Under the pieces are notes generated by a model. It saw only the letters and a program-made list of their open reading frames with translations, was not told the DNA's origin and did no database searches. This document shows, piece after piece, positions 33,120 to 42,209 of a DNA stretch of 64,000 nucleotides (positions within the stretch are counted from its first letter, which is position 1; every line of letters begins with the position of its first letter). This stretch comes from an uncultured Acidobacteriia bacterium (GTDB lineage: Bacteria; Acidobacteriota; Terriglobia; Bryobacterales; Bryobacteraceae). The translations under genes and the position numbers were made by a program. The stretch lies in NCBI GenBank assembly GCA_903900705.1, contig CAIUOG010000057.1:62001-126000 (forward strand), in the 5' to 3' direction.

Positions 33120-34358
33120 ATGTCGATCACTACTGGAGTCACTTCCGAATCCGACGTGCGGCGCGACGCCGCCGCTCACCAGGAGTCGCGCGGACACCGG
33201 ACCATGGTTCTCAACATGGGTCCGCAGCATCCCTCGACCCATGGCGTGCTCCGTCTTCTCCTCGAACTCGACGGCGAAACCATCGTCAAAGCCGCTCCGG
33301 ATATCGGCTACCTGCATACCGGCATCGAGAAGGAATTCGAAGTCAAGAACTATCAGCAGGGCGTCACCCTGACCGATCGCATCGACTACCTCGCGCCGCT
33401 CTCGAACAACCTCACATACTGCCTCGCCGCCGAAAAGCTGCTGGGCCTCGAAATTCCCGAGCATGCGCAGTGGACCCGCGTCATGCTGTCCGAGTTCACC
33501 CGCCTCAACAGCCACCTCGTCTGGCTCGCGACGCACGCCATCGACATCGGCGCCATGAGCGTCTTCCTGTACTGCTTCCGCGAACGCGAAGAAATCCTCC
33601 GGATCTTCGAAATGTTCTCCGGTCAGCGCATGATGACCAGCTATTTCCGCATCGGTGGTCTGGCTCTTCCCCACCCGCGCGGCTGGCAGAAACGCGTCAA
33701 AGACTTCGTCGACATTTTTCCCTCACGCATTGACGAATACGAGGAACTCCTCACCGGTAACCGCATCTGGACCGGTCGTACCAAGGGCGTCGGCTACATT
33801 TCCCTCGAAGACATGCTCGAACTCGGCGTCACCGGCCCCATGCTGCGCGCCGCCGGTCTTGCCATCGACGTCCGGAAAGACGCCCCGTATTCCAGCTACG
33901 AGAAGTTTGACTTCACGGTGCCCACCCGCACCGAAAACGACGTCTTCGCCCGCTACCTGCTCCGCATTGAAGAAATGCGCCAGTCCCATCGCATCATCAA
34001 ACAGGCTCTGGAAGGTATGCCTTCCGGTTCTCACCAGGCCGACGCCCCCGGTATCGTGCTGCCGGAACGCGAAAAGATGAAGACGCAGATGGAATCGCTC
34101 ATCTACCATTTCAAGATCGTGACCGAAGGCTTCCGGGTTCCGGAAGGTGAGGTTTATCAGGCGGTGGAATCGCCGCGCGGGGAAGTGGGTTGCTACATGG
34201 TCAGCGACGGGACGCAGAAACCTTACCGCGTTCACTGGCGCGGACCCAGTTTCGGCAATCTGCAGTCGATTCCGAAGCTGATTGAAGGCACGCTGATCGC
34301 CGACGTGATCGCGGCACTGGGCAGTATGGACTTCGTCCTTGGAGATACGGACCGGTAA
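33120..34358 (+). CDS. nuoD: NADH-quinone oxidoreductase subunit D
   Basis: A 412-residue 49-kDa subunit. It has NMGPQHPSTHGVLR near 32-45, carrying the His that with NuoB lines the quinone site, and a C-terminal FVLGDTDR end close to the family's usual VxGExDR. An N-terminal extension of about 25 polar residues precedes the conserved part. Together with NuoB it holds cluster N2 and the quinone pocket, but nuoB is not in this operon. Confidence 0.95.
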   Translation: MSITTGVTSESDVRRDAAAHQESRGHRTMVLNMGPQHPSTHGVLRLLLELDGETIVKAAPDIGYLHTGIEKEFEVKNYQQGVTLTDRIDYLAPLSNNLTYCLAAEKLLGLEIPEHAQWTRVMLSEFTRLNSHLVWLATHAIDIGAMSVFLYCFREREEILRIFEMFSGQRMMTSYFRIGGLALPHPRGWQKRVKDFVDIFPSRIDEYEELLTGNRIWTGRTKGVGYISLEDMLELGVTGPMLRAAGLAIDVRKDAPYSSYEKFDFTVPTRTENDVFARYLLRIEEMRQSHRIIKQALEGMPSGSHQADAPGIVLPEREKMKTQMESLIYHFKIVTEGFRVPEGEVYQAVESPRGEVGCYMVSDGTQKPYRVHWRGPSFGNLQSIPKLIEGTLIADVIAALGSMDFVLGDTDR

Positions 34359-34359
34359 C

Positions 34360-34881
34360 ATGACTTTCTCCCCTGAACTCGAAGCGCGCTTCGAAAGATT
34401 TTTGGCCAAGTATCCGGCGGACCGCAAACGTTCCGCCCTGATCCCGATGCTGATTTACGGGCAGGACGAAGTCGGTTCCATCACCGATGAATTCGTCGAG
34501 GAAATCGCAAAGCGGGTTGGCGTGACTCCCCTCGAAGTGCGGGAAGTTTCCGGCTTCTACTCGATGCTGCACCACAAACCGATGGGCAAGTATCACGTCC
34601 AGGTTTGCACCAACATCTCCTGCCTGCTCACCGGCGGCGAAGAGCTCTATGAGCGCGCCTGCCACAAACTGGGCCTCGGCCACAAACAAGTTTCTCCCGA
34701 TGGCCGCATCTCCCTTGAAGAAGTGGAATGCATGGGCGCCTGCTCCTGGGCCCCCGCCGTGCAGATTAACTACGACTTTTATCACGACGTGACGCCGGAA
34801 CAACTCGACAAGCTTCTCGATGGTCTGAAAGCCGGCAAAGACCCCGAACAGATTACTGAAGTTCCGAAGGTGAATTGCTGA
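34360..34881 (+). CDS. nuoE: NADH-quinone oxidoreductase subunit E
   Basis: A 173-residue 24-kDa subunit starting at ATG 34360, 1 bp after the nuoD stop. The [2Fe-2S] N1a ligands are in CTNISC near residues 88-93 and CMGACS near 126-131, the normal four-cysteine pattern. Its TGA overlaps the ATG of nuoF. Confidence 0.95.
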   Translation: MTFSPELEARFERFLAKYPADRKRSALIPMLIYGQDEVGSITDEFVEEIAKRVGVTPLEVREVSGFYSMLHHKPMGKYHVQVCTNISCLLTGGEELYERACHKLGLGHKQVSPDGRISLEEVECMGACSWAPAVQINYDFYHDVTPEQLDKLLDGLKAGKDPEQITEVPKVNC

Positions 34882-36188
34882 TGTACAACTCTCCGAGTCC
34901 GCTCGAAGTGCAGGTTCTGACGCGCCGTTTCCGGCTGCCGAACTCGCACAGCATCGAAACCTACCTGCAGAACGATGGCTACAAGGCCGTCGAAAAAGCG
35001 CTGGGCATGTCCCAGGAAGACATCATCAATGAAGTGAAGGCCTCCGGTCTTCGCGGTCGCGGCGGCGCGGGCTTCCCCACCGGCATGAAGTGGGGCTTCG
35101 TGCCCCGCACTTCCCCCAAACCCAAATACATCATGGTGAACGGGGACGAATCGGAACCCGGCACCTGCAAAGACCGCCTGCTGATGCAGTACGACCCGCA
35201 CCAGCTGATCGAAGGCATCATCATCGCCGGTCAGGCGGTCGGCGCGGAGCAGGGCTATATCTATATCCGCGGCGAATTCCGGTACCTGATTGAGCACATG
35301 GATCGCGCCATCGCGGAAGCCTACCAGCGCGGTTTCCTCGGCGCCAACATCTTTGGCAGCGGCAAAACCTTCCACCTCGCCACGCACTCCGGCGCGGGCG
35401 CGTACGAATGCGGCGAAGAGTCGGCTCTTCTGGAATCGTTTGAAGGCAAGCGCGGCAATCCTCGTATCCGTCCCCCGTTTCCGGCCGTGGCGGGCGCATA
35501 TCAGTGCCCCACTATTCTCAACAACGTCGAAACCTACTGTGCTGTTCCGTCGATTATTCTCAACGGCGCGGCGCACTTTGCGGGTCTAGGCAGTCCGAAA
35601 AACGGCGGCACGCGCCTGTTCTGCCTCTCCGGCCACGTCAACAAGCCCGGTGTTTACGAACTCCCCATGGGCTTCAACCTCATGCGCATGATTAATGAGG
35701 TGGGCGGCGGCGTTCGCGGCGGGAAGAAGCTGAAAGCGGTCATTCCCGGCGGCTCTTCCTGCCCGGTGCTGAAGGCCGATGAATGCGACCTCGCCATGGA
35801 TTTCGACAGCGTGGCGGCGGCGAAGTCCATGCTCGGTTCGGGCGGCGTCGTCGTCATGGACGAAGACACCTGCATGGTCAAAGCGGCACTCCGCATCATG
35901 CGGTTCTATGCGCACGAAAGCTGTGGCTGGTGTATCCCCTGCCGTGAAGGCACAACCTGGCTGCGCAAGCTGCTGCAGCGCTTCCACGATGGCATGGGCA
36001 CGAAGAGCGACATCGTGCTGATCGGGGATCTCTCAAAGAATATGCTGGGCCGCACGTTCTGCCCGCTGGGCGATGCGGCTGCCATGCCGACCATCGCGTT
36101 TGTGGAAAAGTTCCGGGACGAGTTCGAAGCCCATCTCGACGGCAAACCCTGCCCGTACGAGAAGAGCTCGAAGCTCGTGGCCGCGTAG
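34881..36188 (+). CDS. nuoF: NADH-quinone oxidoreductase subunit F
   Basis: A 435-residue NADH-binding subunit; ATG 34881 overlaps the nuoE stop. The FMN/NADH site is in GRGGAGFPTGMKWGF near 58-72 and the ESEPGTCKDR segment near 92-101. The N3 [4Fe-4S] ligands are SCGWCIPCREGT near 347-358 and the later Cys in TFCPLGDAA near 393. It forms the NADH dehydrogenase tip with NuoE and NuoG. Confidence 0.95.
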   Translation: MYNSPSPLEVQVLTRRFRLPNSHSIETYLQNDGYKAVEKALGMSQEDIINEVKASGLRGRGGAGFPTGMKWGFVPRTSPKPKYIMVNGDESEPGTCKDRLLMQYDPHQLIEGIIIAGQAVGAEQGYIYIRGEFRYLIEHMDRAIAEAYQRGFLGANIFGSGKTFHLATHSGAGAYECGEESALLESFEGKRGNPRIRPPFPAVAGAYQCPTILNNVETYCAVPSIILNGAAHFAGLGSPKNGGTRLFCLSGHVNKPGVYELPMGFNLMRMINEVGGGVRGGKKLKAVIPGGSSCPVLKADECDLAMDFDSVAAAKSMLGSGGVVVMDEDTCMVKAALRIMRFYAHESCGWCIPCREGTTWLRKLLQRFHDGMGTKSDIVLIGDLSKNMLGRTFCPLGDAAAMPTIAFVEKFRDEFEAHLDGKPCPYEKSSKLVAA

Positions 36189-36209
36189 TAAGGGCATAAA
36201 GGGACCTGA

Positions 36210-38288
36210 ATGGCTGATCTGGTAAAGTTCACAATCGACGGAATCGAGCTGGAAGCCCCGGCGGGCACGCTCGTCATCGAAGCCGCGAAGAAAAACGGCA
36301 TCGAAATCCCGTCGTTCTGTTATTACGAAGGCTATTCGCTGCAGGCTGCCTGCCGCATGTGCCTCGTTGAAGTGGAAAGAATGCCCAAGATGCAGGTGGC
36401 GTGTACGCTGCCGGTCGGCCCGGGCATGGTGGTCCGCACCAACACGCCGCAGATTCAGGCGGCGCGTAAAGGCACGCTGGAATTCCTGCTCGGCAATCAC
36501 CCGCTCGATTGTCCCGTCTGCGACAAGGGCGGCGAGTGCGAACTGCAGGACATGGTGTTCCGCTACGGCGCGGGCGAAAGCCGTTTCACCGAAACCAAGA
36601 TTCACGTGGACGAACAGCAATGGTCGCCCGTCGTTTTCTACGACGCGCCCCGCTGCATTCTCTGCTTCCGCTGTGTTCGCGCCTGTGACGAAGGCATGGG
36701 CGTCGGCGCTCTGGGCGTCATCAATCGCGGCGCGGTTTCGCTCATCGCCCCCAACATGCAGGATCACCTGAACTGCGATGAATGCGGTCAGTGCATCGAT
36801 ATCTGCCCGGTCGGCGCGCTCACCAGCGGCACGTATCGCTACCAGACCCGCCCGTGGGAAATGGAACATGTCGGCACCATCTGCACGCACTGTTCCGATG
36901 GCTGCAAGACCACCCTCGGCGTTCGTCACGAACAGATCATGCGCGGCAACAACCGCGACCGCTCCGGCATCAACGGCGAATTCCTCTGCGTCAAGGGCCG
37001 CTACGCGTTTGATTTCTACGATCACGCCGAACGCCTGCAGACGCCCATGGTTCGCAACGTGGCCGGCAAACTGGAGCCCGCCTCCTGGTCGAAGGCCCTG
37101 GAAGTAGTGGCGAAGAAGTTCGGTGAAATCAAGGCCCGCGGCGGCAGGTTCGGCATCGTCGGCTCCAACCACACCACCAACGAAGAGAACTTCTACCTGC
37201 AGAAGTTTGCCCGCGAATGCCTCGGCACCAATAACATCGACCACCGCCGCACCGGCGACGTGACCACGCTCGTGGACGCGCTTTCGGGCACCAGCGGCAC
37301 GCTGGCCACCACCGCCGACCTCTACGAAAAGAAGGCCTTCCTCATCATCGGGGCCGATCTCTCCATCGAGCATCCCTTCCTCGCCTTCCAGATTCGCGCC
37401 AACTACCGTCATCATCAGGCGCACGTCTACACCGTCACGGCTGACGAAGTTCGCGAAGAAAAGACGGCGGTCCGCGCCATTCGGAAGCCCCGCTTCCAGG
37501 AATTCGACGCTCTGCCCGAACTGCGCGACGCGCTCGCCGCCGAGCCGAACCTGGTCATCCTCTTCGGCGACTCCGTGAAGGGCGAAGACGTCCGCAAACT
37601 GGTCGCATTTGGCGAATCCCTCGGCATCCCGGTCAGCTACTGCGCGCTGGTGGATTACTCGAACTCGCGCGGCGCCATCGATATGGGTCTCACGCCGGAA
37701 CTCCTGCCCGGCTACCATGCCTCGGGTACGCCCGGTCTCAACGTCGGCGAAATGCTGGCCGCCACGGACCTCGATGCCTTCTGGGTCATTGGCGAAAACC
37801 CGCTCGAAAACGCCAAACTCTCCACCAAACGGCCCTTCGTGGTGGTGCAGGACATGTTCCTCACCGAAACCGCGCAGAAAGCCGACGTGGTGCTGCCCTC
37901 CGCCAGCGCATACGAGAAGAACGGCACCGTGACCAACGGTTGCGGCGAAGTGCAGAAACTGAAGCGCGCCGTCTCCATGCTCGGCACCAAGCCGGATCTC
38001 GAAATCATCGGCCTGATCGCGAAGGAAATGGGCTTCGCGCCCCGGATGGGTCCCTGGCTGCCCGACACCGTATTCAACGAAATCCGCAAGGCGGTCAAGG
38101 GTTACGATATTCCGCTGCCCGCCATCACTTTGGGCGCACAGCAAACCATGCCGGTCAATGGACGCGTCGGCGTTCAGACCAACCCCGATCTGGTAGCCTC
38201 CGCGCACGAAAATCTGTTCACGTCCGGAACCCTGGGGCGGTATTCTAAAATACTGAATTCAGTCATCGAGAAGCGGGCCAATCAGTAA
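36210..38288 (+). CDS. nuoG: NADH-quinone oxidoreductase subunit G
   Basis: A 692-residue 75-kDa subunit. N-terminal [2Fe-2S] cysteines lie near 34-63 (SFCYYEG, CRMCLVE, VACTLP). HPLDCPVCDKGGECELQ near 97-113 provides the N5/N4-side ligands, then CILCFRCVRACDE and CDECGQCIDICPVGAL the two [4Fe-4S] sites, and CTHCSDGCKT begins the molybdopterin-oxidoreductase-like domain with the extra N7-type cysteines. The C-terminal half keeps the fold without a cofactor role. nuoH starts in its stop codon (1-bp overlap). Confidence 0.95.
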   Translation: MADLVKFTIDGIELEAPAGTLVIEAAKKNGIEIPSFCYYEGYSLQAACRMCLVEVERMPKMQVACTLPVGPGMVVRTNTPQIQAARKGTLEFLLGNHPLDCPVCDKGGECELQDMVFRYGAGESRFTETKIHVDEQQWSPVVFYDAPRCILCFRCVRACDEGMGVGALGVINRGAVSLIAPNMQDHLNCDECGQCIDICPVGALTSGTYRYQTRPWEMEHVGTICTHCSDGCKTTLGVRHEQIMRGNNRDRSGINGEFLCVKGRYAFDFYDHAERLQTPMVRNVAGKLEPASWSKALEVVAKKFGEIKARGGRFGIVGSNHTTNEENFYLQKFARECLGTNNIDHRRTGDVTTLVDALSGTSGTLATTADLYEKKAFLIIGADLSIEHPFLAFQIRANYRHHQAHVYTVTADEVREEKTAVRAIRKPRFQEFDALPELRDALAAEPNLVILFGDSVKGEDVRKLVAFGESLGIPVSYCALVDYSNSRGAIDMGLTPELLPGYHASGTPGLNVGEMLAATDLDAFWVIGENPLENAKLSTKRPFVVVQDMFLTETAQKADVVLPSASAYEKNGTVTNGCGEVQKLKRAVSMLGTKPDLEIIGLIAKEMGFAPRMGPWLPDTVFNEIRKAVKGYDIPLPAITLGAQQTMPVNGRVGVQTNPDLVASAHENLFTSGTLGRYSKILNSVIEKRANQ

Positions 38289-39508
38289 TGGAATTCCTCG
38301 TCATCACACTCATCAAGCTCGCGCTCATCACGTTCATCTTTATGACGACGCTCGCCTACCTCCAGTGGGTGGAGCGCAAAGTCATCGCGCACGTGCAGGT
38401 TCGCATGGGTCCTTCACGCGTCGGACCCCACGGTCTGCTGCAGCCGCTGGCGGACGTGATTAAGCTGATCACCAAAGAAGGCGTCCTGCCGCCGCACGTC
38501 AATGCCGGCTACTACCTTCTCGCACCCTTCCTCGCCGTCTTCATGGCGCTGATTTCCATCTCGATCATCCCGTTCGGCACCGGCATCGACATCCCGGCCA
38601 TGACGTTCGGGGGCAAGACCTTCGGCCCTTATCACACGATGATGGAACTGGCGAGCGTCAACATGGGCGTCCTCATGATCCTCGCGGTCAGTTCCATGGG
38701 CGTCTACGGCATCGCTCTCGCCGGCTGGTCTTCGAACAACAAATACGCGCTGCTCGGTGGTCTCCGCAGTTCGGCCCAGATGATCAGCTACGAACTGCCG
38801 ATGAGTCTGGCGATCGCCTCGCCCCTGCTGATGGCGGGCACTCTGCAGCTTCGTGGAATCGCTGATTCGCAAGCGGGCTTCTACCTCGGCTTCGTTCCCA
38901 AATGGGCTATCTTTCAGATGCCCGCCCCCCAGATTTTCGCTTTCATTATTTTCATGATCTCGGCGTTTGCCGAAACCAACCGTATCCCGTTCGATCTTCC
39001 GGAAGCGGAAAACGAACTGGTCGCCGGTTTCCACGTCGAGTATTCGAGCATGACCTTCGCGTCCTTCTTCATGGCCGAATACGCCAACATGGTCACGGTC
39101 TGTTCCGTCGGTACCCTGCTCTTCCTCGGCGGGTGGCAACCGCTCTGGCCCGCCGCGCTCGGCTCGAATTTCGTTGCGCCGGCCATCTTCCTGGGCGCCG
39201 GTCTCATCTGCCTCTATCACGGACTCAACCCAGCCCGCCCGTTCGACCGCTACACCCTGCCGGTCTTCGCAGTGGTGTTCTTCGGACTCGCCGGCCTGAT
39301 GGCCTTCCCGCCGCTGGTTCCGGTCCTGACGCCCCTGTTCTGGTTCCTGGCCAAGGTCGGGTTCCTGTTGTTCGTGTTTATCTGGATTCGCGCAACGCTG
39401 CCCCGGTTCCGGTATGACCAGCTGATGAGTTTCGCCTGGAAATTCCTGTTCCCCGCCGCGCTGCTAAACCTTTTGGTAACCGGTTTCCTTGTAGCGCTGG
39501 TTTCATAG
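38288..39508 (+). CDS. nuoH: NADH-quinone oxidoreductase subunit H
   Basis: A 406-residue membrane subunit, longer than the 325-365 usual in well-studied bacteria. Conserved segments are ERKVIAHVQVRMGPSRVGPHG near 29-49 and FAETNRIPFDLPEAENELVAGFHVEYS near 231-257, which line the quinone channel. An extra hydrophobic region of about 60 residues (about 290-350) appears between the last conserved helices and the terminal part. nuoI, normally next, is absent; nuoJ follows 14 bp later. Confidence 0.95.
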   Translation: MEFLVITLIKLALITFIFMTTLAYLQWVERKVIAHVQVRMGPSRVGPHGLLQPLADVIKLITKEGVLPPHVNAGYYLLAPFLAVFMALISISIIPFGTGIDIPAMTFGGKTFGPYHTMMELASVNMGVLMILAVSSMGVYGIALAGWSSNNKYALLGGLRSSAQMISYELPMSLAIASPLLMAGTLQLRGIADSQAGFYLGFVPKWAIFQMPAPQIFAFIIFMISAFAETNRIPFDLPEAENELVAGFHVEYSSMTFASFFMAEYANMVTVCSVGTLLFLGGWQPLWPAALGSNFVAPAIFLGAGLICLYHGLNPARPFDRYTLPVFAVVFFGLAGLMAFPPLVPVLTPLFWFLAKVGFLLFVFIWIRATLPRFRYDQLMSFAWKFLFPAALLNLLVTGFLVALVS

Positions 39509-39522
39509 ATGAAAGCCGCCTG

Positions 39523-40023
39523 ATGGACCTATTTTTCTTTTCACTATTCGCGTTTATCGCGCTGATCTGCGCCGTCAACGTGGTGCTCCAGAAGCACCCG
39601 ATTTCGAGCGCGCTGTCGCTTGTGGGCGTCATGGGATCGCTCGCCGTGCTGTACCTGCTGCTCGGCGCGGAGTTCGTCGCCATGGCGCAGGTCATCGTCT
39701 ACGCCGGCGCCGTGATGGTGCTCTTTATCTTTGTCATCATGCTTCTCAACGCCGGCATTGAAGAGCATCGCGGACGCTCGTGGATCGCCAAGCTGCTCGG
39801 CTTCCCCGCCTTCGTCGCCCTGCTCGGGTTGCTCTGCTGGTTTGTGCAGCGCTTCTTCCCGAACACGGGCTTCGTCAAGTTCGGCGACTTCACCGGCGGC
39901 GGCGCGCAGGAGATCGGCTACGCGCTCTTTACCGAATACCTGCTGCCCTTCGAAGTCACCTCTGTACTCATTCTCATCGCCATCATCGGCGCGATTGTTC
40001 TCGCCCGAAAGGAGCTGGATTAA
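39523..40023 (+). CDS. nuoJ: NADH-quinone oxidoreductase subunit J
   Basis: A 166-residue membrane subunit with five TM helices and the conserved TM3 AQVIVYAGAVMVLFIFVIMLLN near residues 55-76, which contains the pi-bulge region of the proton channel. It lies where nuoI-nuoJ would be adjacent; only J is present. Confidence 0.93.
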   Translation: MDLFFFSLFAFIALICAVNVVLQKHPISSALSLVGVMGSLAVLYLLLGAEFVAMAQVIVYAGAVMVLFIFVIMLLNAGIEEHRGRSWIAKLLGFPAFVALLGLLCWFVQRFFPNTGFVKFGDFTGGGAQEIGYALFTEYLLPFEVTSVLILIAIIGAIVLARKELD

Positions 40024-40026
40024 TCG

Positions 40027-40365
40027 ATGGACCCATCCCAGGCACTTGAGATGTTGAAGAACGGCGTTCCGACCTCCTGGTACCTTACCCTGAGCGCCCT
40101 GCTGTTCTCCATCGGCGTTGCCGGCTTCATGATCCGCCGCAACATCATCACCGTGTTCATGTGCATCGAGCTGATGCTGAACGCGGTCAACCTGAGTTTT
40201 ATCGCCTTCGCCCACCAGCACAAGCAGGTCAGCGGACACCTCTTCACGTTCTTCGTGATGGTGGTCGCCGCCGCCGAAGCCGCCGTGGGCCTCGCGATTA
40301 TCCTGACGGTGTTCAAGAATCGCTCTACCCTGAACATCGACGAAATTAACACCCTTAAGAACTGA
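40027..40365 (+). CDS. nuoK: NADH-quinone oxidoreductase subunit K
   Basis: A 112-residue, three-helix subunit, slightly longer than the usual 100 through its N-terminus. The two membrane glutamates of the proton path are in [11 protein letters not shown] near residue 45 and in [11 protein letters not shown] near 81. It overlaps nuoL by one base. Confidence 0.94.
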   Translation: MDPSQALEMLKNGVPTSWYLTLSALLFSIGVAGFMIRRNIITVFMCIELMLNAVNLSFIAFAHQHKQVSGHLFTFFVMVVAAAEAAVGLAIILTVFKNRSTLNIDEINTLKN

Positions 40366-42209
40366 TGTACAAACTCTGGCTCATTCCGGCCCTACCGTTC
40401 ATCGGCTTCCTGATCAACGGCATAATCGGGCGCAAACTGCCGAAGGCAGTCACCAACCTGGTGGCAGTGGGAAGCGTTGTCCTCGCGTTCCTCTGGGTGC
40501 TGTTCGTTGGCAACCAGTCCAATTGGGGAGCGACCCCGCTCCACGCACACTACTTCACCTGGATTAAGAGCGGCGCCGTCAACGTCGGCTGGGATTACTG
40601 GGTCGACAAGCTGACCATGATCATGCTGATGGTCGTCACCGGCATCGGCTCGCTGATCCATATATATGCCACCGGCTACATGGAGCATGAGGAAGGCTAT
40701 TACAGGTTCTTCGCCTACCTGAACCTGTTCATGTTCTTCATGCTGAACCTGGTGCTCGCCGGCAACTATCTGATTCTCTTCGTCGGCTGGGAAGGCGTCG
40801 GCCTGTGCAGCTACCTGCTCATCGGCTTCTACTTCGTGAAGAAGAGCGCCACCACCGCCGGCAACAAGGCCTTCATCGTCAACCGCATCGGCGACTTCGG
40901 CTTCTCCCTTGCCATGTTCCTGATGTTCACCACCTTCGGCAGCCTCAACTTCGCCAAGGTGTTCGCCGCCGCTCCGGGCAAGCCGGAAGGCATCCTCACC
41001 GCCATCGCTTTCCTGATGCTGCTCGGCGCAACCGGTAAATCAGCGCAGATCCCGCTTTACGTCTGGCTCCCGGACGCCATGGAAGGCCCCACTCCGGTCT
41101 CCGCCCTCATCCACGCCGCCACCATGGTCACGGCCGGCGTCTACATGTGTTCGCGTTCCTCGGTGATCTTCCTTCATGCGCCCATGGCCATGGAAGCAGT
41201 CGCTCTGGTGGGCCTCGCCACCGCGGTCTTCGCCGCCACCATCGGCCTCACCCAGTACGACATCAAGAAGGTTTTCGCGTATTCCACCGTTTCTCAGCTT
41301 GGTTACATGTTCCTCGGCGTCGGCGTCGGAGCTTTCTCCGCCGGTGTCTGGCATCTGATGACCCACGCGTTCTTCAAGGCCCTGCTCTTCCTCGGCGCAG
41401 GCAGCGTCATTCACGCCTGCCACGGCGAACAGGACATGCGGCACATGGGCGGTCTGCGCAAGTATGCGCCCAAAACCATGGCGGTCCTGGCCTGCGCCTC
41501 GCTCGCCATCGCCGGCTTCCCCGGCACCTCCGGCTTCTTCAGCAAGGATGCGATTCTTACCGCCGCCTACGGCCACGCCCCCTGGATGTTCTGGGTCGGC
41601 GTCGTCACCGCCGGCATGACGGCCTTCTATGTCTGGCGCGCCTTCTGGATGACGTTCTGGGGCGAGTATAAGGGTCACGGTCATCCGCACGAATCCCCCT
41701 GGTCCATGCTCGGCCCCCTGGTGGTTCTCGCCATCCTGTCCCTCTTCGGCGGCGTCCTGTTCAACGTGCCGAAGATTCTCGAAGGCATGTTCCCGCCGCT
41801 CCATGAAGTGGAAGGCGAAGGCATGCTGATGGGCATCTCCATCGCGGCCGGTCTGCTTGGCATCGCGCTCTCCTATTACATGTACGTCGTCAACACCGAA
41901 CTGCCCGCCAAAATCACCGCGGCTCTCGGTGGCCTCTACCGTCTGGTCTACGATAAATACCGCGTGGACGAGGCTTACGATGCAGCCGTCGTCACCCCGC
42001 TGATTGAAGGTTCCAAAGCCGTCCTGTGGCACGGTGTCGACCAGGGTGTGATCGATGGCGCCGTCAACGGCGTCGGCTATCAGGCCCGGGGCATCGGCGG
42101 AATCCTCAAACTCATCCAGTCCGGCAACATCCGCAGCTACGCGACCTGGATCGCGGTCGGAGCGGTTGCCTTGCTCCTCGCACTCGGCGCGGGTGGAGGT
42201 GTGAAATGA
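40365..42209 (+). CDS. nuoL: NADH-quinone oxidoreductase subunit L
   Basis: A 614-residue antiporter-like subunit of normal length. It contains the GWEGVGLCSYLLIGFY segment near 143-158 with the key Glu, the KSAQIPLYVWLPDAMEGPTPVSALIHAATMV block near 226-256 with the key Lys, and the long C-terminal lateral-helix region. It pumps protons at the distal end of the membrane arm. nuoM starts at ATG 42206 inside its end. Confidence 0.95.
   Translation: MYKLWLIPALPFIGFLINGIIGRKLPKAVTNLVAVGSVVLAFLWVLFVGNQSNWGATPLHAHYFTWIKSGAVNVGWDYWVDKLTMIMLMVVTGIGSLIHIYATGYMEHEEGYYRFFAYLNLFMFFMLNLVLAGNYLILFVGWEGVGLCSYLLIGFYFVKKSATTAGNKAFIVNRIGDFGFSLAMFLMFTTFGSLNFAKVFAAAPGKPEGILTAIAFLMLLGATGKSAQIPLYVWLPDAMEGPTPVSALIHAATMVTAGVYMCSRSSVIFLHAPMAMEAVALVGLATAVFAATIGLTQYDIKKVFAYSTVSQLGYMFLGVGVGAFSAGVWHLMTHAFFKALLFLGAGSVIHACHGEQDMRHMGGLRKYAPKTMAVLACASLAIAGFPGTSGFFSKDAILTAAYGHAPWMFWVGVVTAGMTAFYVWRAFWMTFWGEYKGHGHPHESPWSMLGPLVVLAILSLFGGVLFNVPKILEGMFPPLHEVEGEGMLMGISIAAGLLGIALSYYMYVVNTELPAKITAALGGLYRLVYDKYRVDEAYDAAVVTPLIEGSKAVLWHGVDQGVIDGAVNGVGYQARGIGGILKLIQSGNIRSYATWIAVGAVALLLALGAGGGVK

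Noticed and set aside
36033-38207. A 724-codon minus-strand frame opposite nuoG
   Set aside because: Mirror frame of a strongly biased gene; nuoG is unambiguous and no promoter or ribosome binding site serves the opposite frame.
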